Source: Chloroflexota bacterium
GTDB taxonomy: Bacteria; Chloroflexota; Chloroflexia; Thermomicrobiales; UBA6265
Length of the DNA stretch: 64,000 nucleotides
Direction of reading: 5' to 3'
Assembly (NCBI GenBank): GCA_023389575.1
Contig: JAEWEG010000039.1
Location: forward strand, 1 to 64,000
Shown one piece after another: positions 52,835 through 61,705 of this stretch. The position numbers and the translations under genes are program-made. Under the pieces are notes generated by a model. That model made no database searches. It had not been told where the DNA came from and saw nothing but the letters and a program-made list of their open reading frames with translations. The stretch's first letter is position 1, and each line of letters begins with the position of its first letter.

Positions 52835-54496
52835 GTGACACCGTCGAAGCGCACAACCTCCAAAGGCAAGTCCCGCAAGACGTCTGGCGATGGCCACCTT
52901 CCCGAATGGTTCGACCAGTCCGTCCTCTACGTCATCGATGTCTCCGCGTTCCGCGACGGAAACGGCGATGGCATCGGTGATCTCCAGGGCGTCATCGACG
53001 CGATGGACTACCTCGTCGACCTTGGCGTCGACGCCATCTGGCTGCTTCCGTTCAACCCATCTCCCCGCCAGGACAACGGCTTCGACGTCGCCGACCACTT
53101 CGGCGTCGACCCCCGGTTCGGCACCCTCGATGACTTCCGCCGCCTCATCGCCGAGGCCAAACAGCGTGGTATCCGGGTGTTCATGGACCTCGTGGTCAAC
53201 CACACCTCGGACCAGCACCCCTGGTTCCGGGCCGCGCTCGAAAACCCTGATTCACCTTATCGCCATCACTATGTCTGGCGCGACAACCTCGATGGGCTTC
53301 CAAAACTCGAACCGGTCTTTCCGGGGTTCGAGGAATCCGTTTGGCAGTACGTCCCCGACCTCGAACAGTGGTATCTCCACCACTTCTACCGGTTCGAGCC
53401 CGACCTGAACCACAACCACCCCGATGTCCAGGAGGAAATCCGGCGGATCGTTGGCTACTGGCTTGGGCTCGGCGTGGATGGGTTTCGCCTCGATGCCGCG
53501 CCATTCCTCGGCGAGGACCTGAGCGGCAATACCCCCGATCCCCATGCGATCCTCAAGGCGATTCGCGGGTGGGTGGCCGACCTCAACCCCGACGCCTGCC
53601 TGCTCGCCGAGGCCGACCTTCCGGCCGCCGATCTGCCGTCCTACTTCGGCGACGATGGCGACGAGGTCCATGCCCTCTACGATTTCCTCCTGAATCGCCG
53701 AATGTTCCTCGCCCTCGCCCAGGACACGGCCGAGCCGCTCTACAAATCACTGCGAGAGTGCCCGCCCGCCAGGCCAGGCACTGGCTGGGTCACCTTCATC
53801 CGGCACCACGACGAGTTGAGCCTGTCGTTCCTGGACAAGGCCGAGGCCGCGCAAATCTTCGACCGGTTCGCCCCCGAGCCGTCGATGCAGGTCTACGAGC
53901 GGGGCATTCGCCGGCGCCTGGCCCCGCTCATGGACAACGATCCGCGCCTGCTCAAGCTCCTCTTCAGTTGCCAGTTCAGCCTGCCCGGCGTGCCGATGAT
54001 TACCTACGGCGACGAAATCGGGCTCGGCGAAAACCTTACCCTCCCCGAGCGCGCGGCCGTCCGCACCACCATGCGCTGGGATACCCCTGGCGCCGGGCCG
54101 ACCACCATGCTGCTTCCGGGCATCGTCTCCCGCGACGCCGACCCGATCCCGGTCGACCCTTCGCCCGCCATGGACGGCGGCGCCGAATTTCGCGACTGGG
54201 TCCGCGACCTCATCGCGTTCCGGCGCGAACTGCTCGCAGGCTGCCGCGATACCTTCGAACTGGTGGAGGGCGAGAACCCTCGCCTGCTCGTCCACCGGTA
54301 CCACGACGATGACGGCTGTATCGTGTGCGTCCACAACTTCGCCTCCCAGCCCCAGGTCGTCGACCTCCAGGGAACCGGGGAATCAGCCAAGGTCCTCCTG
54401 ACCTCGGACGGCGACAACGACGTGCCGGCATCGCTGGAAACCATGGAAATCGAGGGTCACGGCTTTCGCTGGCTGCGCACCGCCCGCCCGGAATAG
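52835..54496 (+). CDS. treS: GH13 alpha-amylase family enzyme, trehalose synthase-like
   Basis: The 553-residue protein has the GH13 (beta/alpha)8 barrel: a SVLYVIDVSAFRDGNGDGIGDL start of the TreS group, DLVVNHTSD, the nucleophile Asp in GFRLDAAPFL, the acid/base Glu in LLAEADLP and the late HHDELSL. A C-terminal beta domain follows. The start is the GTG at 52835 with AGAGGAGA upstream. TreS isomerises maltose to trehalose, an osmolyte. Substrate identity among GH13_16 members is not certain from sequence. It is followed after 42 bases by an LLM flavoenzyme. Confidence 0.75.
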   Translation: MTPSKRTTSKGKSRKTSGDGHLPEWFDQSVLYVIDVSAFRDGNGDGIGDLQGVIDAMDYLVDLGVDAIWLLPFNPSPRQDNGFDVADHFGVDPRFGTLDDFRRLIAEAKQRGIRVFMDLVVNHTSDQHPWFRAALENPDSPYRHHYVWRDNLDGLPKLEPVFPGFEESVWQYVPDLEQWYLHHFYRFEPDLNHNHPDVQEEIRRIVGYWLGLGVDGFRLDAAPFLGEDLSGNTPDPHAILKAIRGWVADLNPDACLLAEADLPAADLPSYFGDDGDEVHALYDFLLNRRMFLALAQDTAEPLYKSLRECPPARPGTGWVTFIRHHDELSLSFLDKAEAAQIFDRFAPEPSMQVYERGIRRRLAPLMDNDPRLLKLLFSCQFSLPGVPMITYGDEIGLGENLTLPERAAVRTTMRWDTPGAGPTTMLLPGIVSRDADPIPVDPSPAMDGGAEFRDWVRDLIAFRRELLAGCRDTFELVEGENPRLLVHRYHDDDGCIVCVHNFASQPQVVDLQGTGESAKVLLTSDGDNDVPASLETMEIEGHGFRWLRTARPE

Positions 54497-54538
54497 CCCC
54501 CGCGATAGACTTCGCCGCCGAGAAGGGAGTACCCCGGA

Positions 54539-55498
54539 ATGGTCACCATCGGCTACCACGCATCGCACGAGCAGTTCCTCCCCGCCGACGTCCTGCGCTG
54601 GACCCAGCGCGCGGAGCAGGCGGGCTTCACCGCCGCCATGTGTTCCGACCACTTCGCCCCCTGGAGCGAGGACCAGGGGCAATCCGCCTTCGCCTGGTCC
54701 TGGCTGGGGGCCGCCATGCAGGCGACATCGCTATCGTTCGGCACCGTCACCGCGCCCGGCTACCGCTATCACCCCGCCATCGTCGCCCAGGCGGCGGCCA
54801 CCCTGGCCAGCATGTATCCGGGTCGATTCTGGCTCGCGCTCGGGAGCGGCGAGGCCATGAACGAGCACATCACCGGTCTTCCCTGGCCGGGGAAAACCGA
54901 GCGCCGCGCGCGCCTCGCCGAATGCGTGGACATCATCCGTGCCCTGTGGCGTGGCGAAACCGTCACCCACCATGGGCGGGTTGTCGCCGACGAAGCGAAG
55001 CTCTGGACCCTTCCCGACACGCCCCCGGCAATCCTTGGAGCCGCCCTCTCGCCGGAAACCGCCGCCTGGTGGGGAAACAGGGCAGACGGCCTGATCACCG
55101 TCAACATGCCGGTCGCGCGACTGAGCGCCATCGTCGACGCGTTCCGCTCGAACGGCGGCGAGGGCAAGCCTCTCGCGCTTCAGGTCCACCTGTCCTACGC
55201 GGCCACCGAGGAACTGGCGGAAGCCATGGCCATGGAGCAATGGCGCACGGCCATCATCCCCGCCGCCGCCGGGCAGGAACTGCGAACGCCCGCCCAGTTC
55301 GACCTCGCCGCCAGCTTTGTCCGCCCCGAGGACGTGCGTGAATCGGTGCGCATCTCATCCGACCCGGCCCGCCACCTCGAATGGCTCCACGCCGACCAGC
55401 AACTCGGCTTCGACCGCATCTACCTCCACAACGTCGGCCCCAACCAGGAGGAATTCATCGACACCTTCGCCAGTTCCGTCCTCCCGCGCTTCGACTGA
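54539..55498 (+). CDS. LLM-class flavin/F420-type oxidoreductase
   Basis: The 319-residue luciferase-like monooxygenase-fold protein has GYHASHEQF at the N-terminus and SDHFAPWSEDQGQSAF. It also has the FLALGSGE-type turn (FWLALGSGEAMNEH), as in the TIGR03885 group, which I recall being found beside trehalose synthase genes. AAGGGAG precedes the ATG. The cofactor could be F420 or FMN. It is next in the run to treS and a PPOX protein, so a stress or osmolyte setting is likely. Confidence 0.8.
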   Translation: MVTIGYHASHEQFLPADVLRWTQRAEQAGFTAAMCSDHFAPWSEDQGQSAFAWSWLGAAMQATSLSFGTVTAPGYRYHPAIVAQAAATLASMYPGRFWLALGSGEAMNEHITGLPWPGKTERRARLAECVDIIRALWRGETVTHHGRVVADEAKLWTLPDTPPAILGAALSPETAAWWGNRADGLITVNMPVARLSAIVDAFRSNGGEGKPLALQVHLSYAATEELAEAMAMEQWRTAIIPAAAGQELRTPAQFDLAASFVRPEDVRESVRISSDPARHLEWLHADQQLGFDRIYLHNVGPNQEEFIDTFASSVLPRFD

Positions 55499-55563
55499 CG
55501 CGCGCCGTCATCTTGCCCGGTGGAATCGCCTGCTCCGACCCGCTAGCCAAAGGAAACCCGCAC

Positions 55564-56034
55564 ATGTCCGTTCCCGACCTCACCACCGATGCCCTTTGGC
55601 AGTTGCTGGCGAACCGCGGCAAGGGCGTGCTCGCCACCATCAAGCGCGACGGCCGACCCCAGCTTTCGAACATCTCCTATACCTGGGATGCGAAGACCAG
55701 GACGCTCACCACCCAGGCCGCCACGTTCCGGGTGAAGACGCGAAACCTGCTCCGCGACCCCCGGGCCAGCGTCCATGTCACCAGCGATGACTTCCTGCTC
55801 TGGGTGGTGGCCGAAGGCACGGTGAGCGTCAGCGAGCCCGCCCGCAGCCACGACGATCCCATCGGCCAGGAGTTCATCGCCGGCATCCGCGCCCGCGACC
55901 GGGGCATGACCGACAGCGAACTGGCGTCCCATCTGGAGGCCTACCCAATCATCGACCGGTGCCTCATCCGCCTCCACGTCGACCGGATCTACGGCGGCAA
56001 CAGTTCGAAGGCGCTGGGCATTTCGGACGACTGA
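55564..56034 (+). CDS. PPOX-class (F420-type) split-barrel protein
   Basis: The 156-residue protein has the pyridoxamine-phosphate-oxidase-like split barrel with GKGVLATIKRDGRPQLSNISYTWD at the start (cofactor-binding strand) and TFRVKTRNLLRDPRASVHV. The form resembles F420-binding FDOR-type members rather than PdxH. AAGGA lies 8 bases before the ATG. The gene follows the LLM enzyme by 65 bases on the same strand. Substrate unknown; a redox partner or F420-dependent reductase is likely. Confidence 0.78.
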   Translation: MSVPDLTTDALWQLLANRGKGVLATIKRDGRPQLSNISYTWDAKTRTLTTQAATFRVKTRNLLRDPRASVHVTSDDFLLWVVAEGTVSVSEPARSHDDPIGQEFIAGIRARDRGMTDSELASHLEAYPIIDRCLIRLHVDRIYGGNSSKALGISDD

Positions 56035-56153
56035 CGTGTCCAGCGGCGAGGGATGTGGAAAATAGGCGGAAATGCCGATGAGCGAGGTGCCAGGGCTGGC
56101 TAGGATGAGTTCACACCAATCGGGTGCGCATCCTTGCCAGATCGGAGCCCTCC

Positions 56154-56501
56154 ATGAAACCAGCGCCTGTACGCCTCATCTCCTTATTCCTCGTTCTGTT
56201 CGCCCTGGCGTTCCCGACCGGTGTGACCCTGGCGAAGGACTCCGCTCCACTGCCACCAGTCAAGCAAATGGTTGCCAACACCAGGGAGAACTGTGTTGAT
56301 TTGGGTGGTAGCTTCAGCGTCCGGTGGGACGGCAACCGGGCCATCACTGAATGCCAGGAATCATCTGGCGACTACACCACCTGCGAGTTGACCCCAACGA
56401 GCGTCAATTGCCAGTCTCTGGAGGTGGAGATTCGCACGCCGCCCAAACCCCGGACGGACGATGTGCCGGTCACGCCGATCGCGATAGTGCCGTCGAGGTA
56501 A
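56154..56501 (+). CDS. Small secreted protein with cysteines
   Basis: The 115-residue product starts at the ATG at 56154 with CGGAG 6 bases upstream. It has a signal peptide (1-27, LISLFLVLFALAFPTG core). A short domain holding four cysteines (ENCVDL, TECQES, TTCELT, VNCQSL) follows, then a Pro-rich end. The cysteines suggest two disulfides outside the cell. No family is recognised. Confidence 0.55.
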   Translation: MKPAPVRLISLFLVLFALAFPTGVTLAKDSAPLPPVKQMVANTRENCVDLGGSFSVRWDGNRAITECQESSGDYTTCELTPTSVNCQSLEVEIRTPPKPRTDDVPVTPIAIVPSR

Positions 56502-56631
56502 GCGCCTCCAGAGGCTGTCGACACATGCCATGACCGGCCAGTGCCCGGATCGATGTTCGGTCCAGGCACTGGCGCGTGGTGAATTCGCGGGTATGATCCT
56601 GGCAGCGTTCGCCAATCCAAGGAGGAGACCC

Positions 56632-57363
56632 GTGAGCATCATCACCCTGCGTTTCAGGAGCGAAGCCCTGGGCAAGCACACCAGCTTCAACGTCATCCAC
56701 CCTGACTCTGGCGCAGGGCCATTCCCGGTCCTCTACCAGCTTCACGGCTACAGCGACGACAGCTTCTCGTGGCTCATGAATTCCAACCTCGCCCGCCACG
56801 TCGCCGATCTTCCCCTCATCGTCGTCCTTCCCGATGGCGGAACCTCCCGCTACGCCAATTACGCCCCCCACGAGCGCATGAACCTCCAGCGCTACGAAGA
56901 CCTGCTCATCAATGACATCCCGGCCCAGCTCGCCCGCACCTTCAACGTCAGTTCCGGACCGTGGGCTATCGGCGGGCTCTCCATGGGCGGCCAGGGCGCC
57001 CTTCGTCTTGGCATGAAGCACAGCGACCGCTTCGCCTCCATCTGGGCCCATTCGGCCGGCGCGCTCAACCCCGATCCCACCTGGCTCGCCCTCCTCGAAG
57101 ACCCCGACGACGCAAGCTGCTTCACCCAGGCCGATCGCCTCAAGGCCCGGGTCGATGGCGGAGCCACCCAACCGGTCATCACCTTCGACTGCGGGGTGGA
57201 CGACCGGGTCATCGACGGCAACCGCGACCTTCATGCCCACATGGACGCCATCGGCCTCACGCACACCTACAGTGAGTTTCCCGGCGATCACAGCTGGGAC
57301 TACTGGGACGAGCACGTGGTCGAAGCCATCGCCCAGCACGTCGAGGTGCTTGGCCTGGGATAG
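56632..57363 (+). CDS. Esterase D/S-formylglutathione hydrolase-like serine esterase
   Basis: The 243-residue alpha/beta-hydrolase has the esterase D-type start (LGKHTSFNVIHPDSG), the oxyanion region YQLHGYSDD, the nucleophile Ser in GGLSMGGQGALRLG, Asp in CGVDD and His in GDHSWDYW. The GTG at 56632 with GGAGGAG upstream is chosen over a longer frame. It is cytosolic. The substrate may be a thioester or acyl ester; this cannot be told from sequence. It stands between a secreted protein and a GNAT gene. Confidence 0.82.
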   Translation: MSIITLRFRSEALGKHTSFNVIHPDSGAGPFPVLYQLHGYSDDSFSWLMNSNLARHVADLPLIVVLPDGGTSRYANYAPHERMNLQRYEDLLINDIPAQLARTFNVSSGPWAIGGLSMGGQGALRLGMKHSDRFASIWAHSAGALNPDPTWLALLEDPDDASCFTQADRLKARVDGGATQPVITFDCGVDDRVIDGNRDLHAHMDAIGLTHTYSEFPGDHSWDYWDEHVVEAIAQHVEVLGLG

Positions 57364-57470
57364 CCGCGCGGCGCTCCCCTGGCATGTCGGATCCCCGCAC
57401 ATGGAGTAGACTCCTCGCGCCCATGCAGACGTTATTTAGCGGAACGGGCAGCCAACGAGGAGGACATGTC

Positions 57471-58337
57471 ATGCCTATCAGGGAAGTCACGGCCACGGGG
57501 CTTGAGGCCCAGAACCTGGTCACGCAACTGGCGCAACGCGCCCGCCTGGCCGATCCCGAGGCCGGTCTGTGGGAGGCCGCGGATTTCCAGTGGTGGTGGC
57601 GCCGGCCGCGCCAGTCCGACGAGATCGAGCGACCCTTCTGGCTCGACGACGAAGGGCCCGTGGCCGGGGTCATGCTCACGAGCTGGTCCGGCGATACCTG
57701 GCAATGCGACCCAATCGTCGTTCCTGGCGTAGCGGCCATCGAGCCCGAGGTCGTCTGGGGCCGGGCGATCGAGCATGCCGCCAGGTACGCGCCGGCCGGA
57801 TTCGATGTCCCTGTTGGCGATGACGATGTGACGTTCGTGGAGCTTGCCCGGCGTGCCGGGTTCACCCCTGGCGACCAGGACAACACCGCCTGGATGGATG
57901 CCGCCGACCGACCCGCCGTGAAATCGCCCGCCGCGGGATTCACCATCGTCGACCGCGCTCAGCGCCAGGACACACCGCACCCGATGCGGGACCGGAACGG
58001 GGACGCCATCGCGGAACGCCTCGCCCAGTGCTCGCTCTACGATCCATCGCTCGACCTCGCCGTTGAGACGGATGACGGTCGGCAGGCCGGATACTCGCTG
58101 TACTGGTTCGATCCGGTCACGAAGGTCGGCCTGGTCGAACCGGTGCGGGTCCAGGACGAATTCCAGCGCAAGGGGCTCGCCACCGCCATGCTGACGGTCG
58201 GCATCGATCGACTGGTCGCCAGAGGCGCCGAGCGGATCAAGATCTCCTTCGAGACCGAAGCCGCCTCCGCCGTGTATCACGGCGTCGGGTTCCGCAAGAC
58301 ATCCTCGACCACCTGGTATCGAGCGGCGTCGGGATAG
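57471..58337 (+). CDS. GNAT-family acetyltransferase, possibly two-domain
   Basis: The 288-residue protein has a C-terminal GNAT domain (about 155-288) with the acetyl-CoA loop VQDEFQRKGLATAML (motif A, Q/R-x-x-G-x-A/G). The N-terminal 150 residues look like a degenerate GNAT or partner domain (an LDDEGPVAGVMLTSW strand). The ATG at 57471 has GAGGAGGA 6 bases upstream. Such pairs (GNAT-GNAT) modify amines, antibiotics or protein N-termini; the target is unknown. Confidence 0.75.
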   Translation: MPIREVTATGLEAQNLVTQLAQRARLADPEAGLWEAADFQWWWRRPRQSDEIERPFWLDDEGPVAGVMLTSWSGDTWQCDPIVVPGVAAIEPEVVWGRAIEHAARYAPAGFDVPVGDDDVTFVELARRAGFTPGDQDNTAWMDAADRPAVKSPAAGFTIVDRAQRQDTPHPMRDRNGDAIAERLAQCSLYDPSLDLAVETDDGRQAGYSLYWFDPVTKVGLVEPVRVQDEFQRKGLATAMLTVGIDRLVARGAERIKISFETEAASAVYHGVGFRKTSSTTWYRAASG

Positions 58338-58364
58338 GGAAGCGAGAGGCGAACGGCGATGTCG

Positions 58365-60185
58365 CTATCGCCGGAATGTCCGTGCGTCCGTGACCTGGCG
58401 GACGCGCGCTTCCTTTCGCTCGTACAGGGCGTTGTCGGCCAGTTGCAGCAGTTCGCGTGGCAATACTCCCGGCGTGGAGGCCTCCGCCACACCCATCGAA
58501 CCACGGACCTCCACGGCGGTGCCCTCGAAGTCACAGCACAGGTCCAGCGCCTCTTCGGTTTCTTCGATCAACCGGTCGAGGTCCAGCACGTCCTGGGCAT
58601 GCAACATGATGACAAACTCGTCGCCACCGATCCGGCCCACCACCCCGTGCTCGCCGATGACCTGCTTCAGCCGGTCCGCGATCTGCGCCAGGATGTCGTC
58701 TCCCGCCTGGTGGCCGTGCTGGTCGTTGATGTCCTTGAAGTTGTCGAGATCGATATAGACCAGCCGAACCGGCGGTGATTCGGGGCTTCGCGTCGCAAGT
58801 TCCCGCTCAAGCGCGTTCAGGAACCCGCGCCGATTGAAAAGGTTGGTGAGCGCGTCGATCGAGGCCAGGAGCTCGAGTTGCTGCTCCAGTTCCTTGCGCT
58901 CCGAGATGTCTCGCGCCTGAAGAGTGACGCCACCCACTTCCTCCACATCCACCAGGTTCGACGCCACCACCTCGAACCACGGCGTCTGTCCATCGATCCG
59001 GGTCAGCCGGACTTCCGCCTTCCCTGATTTGCGTGGAGCTTCCAGCACGTCGGCGATCATCGAGCAACTGGCGGCGCGGTCCTCGCTGGTGACCAGTTGA
59101 TCCATCCGCTGGCCGGTCAGCGTTTCCGGGTCGTAGCCCAGCACGCGTTCCACCGAGGGACTGGCGTACCGGATGTCTCCCTCTGGCCCCACGATGAAGA
59201 TCGGGTCCGACGACAGGCGGGAGAGGTAGCGAATTCGCTTGTCCGACTGGCTCCCCGGCCCGCCGGCGCTCCCGCCTTCCGCCGGCGTTACCAGGTGCGC
59301 GAGAAATGTGATCTCTCCGTCCTCGTCGCGAATGGGCCATCCATACAACTCGAACCAGACCGGACGACCATCCTTGTGTGGACGCGCCCCAATCCGGTGG
59401 ATGTCCTTCCGCCTGCCCGCCAGCAGATCGGCGACCAGGTCGAAATCGTCTTCCGGCGATTCCTCGATCCGGAAATCCTCGGGCGAGAGTCGCAGTTCTT
59501 CTTCCAGTGTGAACCCGAACAACTCGGTCATGCCCTGGTTGAACATCACCAACTCGCCGGTTGCCACTTCGACCACGAAGAAACCCAGCGGCAACTGGCT
59601 CGCGGCCTCGTGATAGATCCGCTCGGTCCACTCCGTGGGCAACGCCGCGATCAACGGCCCCGCGGGCGGTTTTTCGTTCCTGCCGTCCCGCTGGACCCAT
59701 CCATACGCCACGTGCACCAGCGCCGTGTCGATCGCCAACCGCAAGGGAGGGTAAGCCCCCGCCAGGCTGTTCGTCAGTTCGTCGAACATGGTGAGCCGGA
59801 TGTCCGCCAACGCCTGCCGCGACCCATCGCACAGTCCGTAGAGCGCCTCCCCGAGTTCGGTGACCAGGTGGTGCTCTGGGCCGGGCGAGAGCGCGAAGGT
59901 GATGGTTCCGTCAAGGATTCCGTGGAGTCTCCGGCGCAACACGGCATCTGGCAACGGCGATGTCGGGTGCGAATGGCGCTTCACCGCCGCCAGCAACGCA
60001 TCCAGCATCTCGTCGAACCGCAGGGCGTACTGGCCGCGGATGGTGTCGATTGGAAATTTGGGGTCGGTAGCCAGGTTTCGGCGCCTTTCATGGTATCTGG
60101 AGGGGCCAGTTGTACTGGGGGACACCGAGGACACCACGTATCCATGTCCGGTGAAGCGGTAACTTCCTATCATATAGGTAACCAT
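58365..60185 (-). CDS. PAS-PAS-GGDEF diguanylate cyclase
   Basis: The 606-residue protein has a helical N-terminal region (about 30-190, rich in Arg/Leu), two PAS domains (about 195-320 with LGFFVVEVATGELVMFNQGM, and 325-445 with SDPIFIVGPEGDIRYASPS) and a GGDEF domain (about 450-600) with the intact active motif GRIGGDEFV. No RxxD inhibitory site sits at the usual place before it. It makes c-di-GMP in response to a PAS-bound signal. The start is uncertain: ATG at 60185 or 60173; both lack a good ribosome site. No membrane segment is seen. Confidence 0.82.
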   Translation of the reverse strand: MVTYMIGSYRFTGHGYVVSSVSPSTTGPSRYHERRRNLATDPKFPIDTIRGQYALRFDEMLDALLAAVKRHSHPTSPLPDAVLRRRLHGILDGTITFALSPGPEHHLVTELGEALYGLCDGSRQALADIRLTMFDELTNSLAGAYPPLRLAIDTALVHVAYGWVQRDGRNEKPPAGPLIAALPTEWTERIYHEAASQLPLGFFVVEVATGELVMFNQGMTELFGFTLEEELRLSPEDFRIEESPEDDFDLVADLLAGRRKDIHRIGARPHKDGRPVWFELYGWPIRDEDGEITFLAHLVTPAEGGSAGGPGSQSDKRIRYLSRLSSDPIFIVGPEGDIRYASPSVERVLGYDPETLTGQRMDQLVTSEDRAASCSMIADVLEAPRKSGKAEVRLTRIDGQTPWFEVVASNLVDVEEVGGVTLQARDISERKELEQQLELLASIDALTNLFNRRGFLNALERELATRSPESPPVRLVYIDLDNFKDINDQHGHQAGDDILAQIADRLKQVIGEHGVVGRIGGDEFVIMLHAQDVLDLDRLIEETEEALDLCCDFEGTAVEVRGSMGVAEASTPGVLPRELLQLADNALYERKEARVRQVTDARTFRR

Positions 60186-60270
60186 CACCGGAGTTTCAAC
60201 ACAATGGCACACTCTTGTGCACCGTGGCGTGGTTTTTGGCCTGTGACGCTCGGGTCGGGGCCCGCCGCGC

Positions 60271-61695
60271 TCAGGGGGTGGCGCCCTGCCGGCGATCCGC
60301 CACCCGGGCACTGGTGAACACCGCGACCAGCGCGACCAGCGCCAGCCCGGTGAACAGCGCGACGTACCGGCTCTCGTTCTCCGTGGCGATTTGCCCGGTG
60401 AAGAGCGCCGCCAGCACCGTCGATCCCACCACGCTGCCGAGGTATCGCGACGTGGAGAAGATGCCCGCGGCCGAGCCGGTCTTCGCCATCGGCGCCGCTT
60501 CCAGCGCCGCGGTCTGGACAGGCGTCATCGAGATTCCCAGTCCCACACCCGTCACCACCATCGCCATCACGATCGGCGCGATTGACGTTCCGGTGACACT
60601 GATCGCCACCATCACCGCCCCCACCAGCGAAATCACGCCGCCGGCCACTGATGGGAGCCAGCGCCCCACCCGGTCCGTCCACCGGCCACTCAATGGTCCC
60701 AGCAGCGCCGCGAAGATCGACATCGCCGCCAGCACCAGGCCCGCCTTCTGCACGCCCTGGTCGCGGACTTCCTCGAGGTAGAGCGGGAGCGCGAGCAGCG
60801 TGGTGTACATCACCAGGTTGCTAAGGCCCACGGACGCGCAGGCGGCGGCGAAGTGCCGGTTGGCGAACAGGCGGACATCCACCACCGGTCCCTTCGCCCG
60901 CCGTTCCCACCACACGAACGCCACCCCGAGTGACGCGCCCAGCGCTCCGGCGCCGACCGCGACCGACGGGTGGCCCGCCTTGATCAGCATCGGTATCGCG
61001 ATGATCGCCGACAGCGCCGCCGCGAACAGCACCGCTCCCGTCACGTCGAACCGCGTCCGCTCCACGCGTGCTGGGGGGATGGACGGCAGGCTTCGCCAGC
61101 CGAGCGCCAGCGCCAGGCCCACCATCGGCACATTCGCCCAGAAAATGGCCGACCAGCCAAACAGGTGCACCAGCGTGCCACCCAGCGGCGGACCCAACCC
61201 GGCGGCCATCCCGGTCGCGAGGCCGATCGTGCCGAAGGCCGTGGCCCGTCGTTCGGCTGGCACCGCCTCGCGCACCATGGCCGCGCCGTTGGGGAAGCTC
61301 AGCGTGCCGGCCAGCGCCTGCTGGGTGCGGAAGACGATCAGCCATTCCAGGCTCGGCGCGAAGGCGCATCCCGCCGAGGCGATCCCGAACCAGGCCAGCC
61401 CGATCAGGTACACCCGCCTCCGCCCGTACAGGTCACCCAGCCGGCCGCCGACTGGCTGACCGGCGGCCATCGCCACCAGGTAGAGGGTCACCAGCCAGGT
61501 CGTCGCGGTGACGGAAACGCCGAACGCGTTCCGGATTTCCGGGAGCGCCACCGCGATCATCGTGGAGTTGAGCGGCGCCAGCGTCGTGCCGATCGCGATG
61601 GCCGGCAACAGCCATCGGCTTACCGAAACCTCGCCCGTCGCGGACAGGGCGGCGTCAGGGGAGTGGTGTGCGGTGGTGTGGGTGGTTCCAGGCAT
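60271..61695 (-). CDS. MFS drug/proton antiporter, DHA2 (EmrB/QacA) family
   Basis: The 474-residue protein has about 14 membrane segments and DHA2 motifs: TTLAPLNSTMIAVALPEI (helix 1), GRLGDLYGRRRVYL (loop 2-3) and GLGPPLGGTLVHLFGW (motif C, typical of antiporters). The ATG at 61695 follows CGGAG. Such pumps export lipophilic drugs or biosynthetic products. It lies 10 bases after the PEP-utilizing-domain gene, so it is co-transcribed with it; an export role for a modified compound is a possible link. Confidence 0.85.
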   Translation of the reverse strand: MPGTTHTTAHHSPDAALSATGEVSVSRWLLPAIAIGTTLAPLNSTMIAVALPEIRNAFGVSVTATTWLVTLYLVAMAAGQPVGGRLGDLYGRRRVYLIGLAWFGIASAGCAFAPSLEWLIVFRTQQALAGTLSFPNGAAMVREAVPAERRATAFGTIGLATGMAAGLGPPLGGTLVHLFGWSAIFWANVPMVGLALALGWRSLPSIPPARVERTRFDVTGAVLFAAALSAIIAIPMLIKAGHPSVAVGAGALGASLGVAFVWWERRAKGPVVDVRLFANRHFAAACASVGLSNLVMYTTLLALPLYLEEVRDQGVQKAGLVLAAMSIFAALLGPLSGRWTDRVGRWLPSVAGGVISLVGAVMVAISVTGTSIAPIVMAMVVTGVGLGISMTPVQTAALEAAPMAKTGSAAGIFSTSRYLGSVVGSTVLAALFTGQIATENESRYVALFTGLALVALVAVFTSARVADRRQGATP

Positions 61696-61705
61696 CGCTC
61701 CGCCG

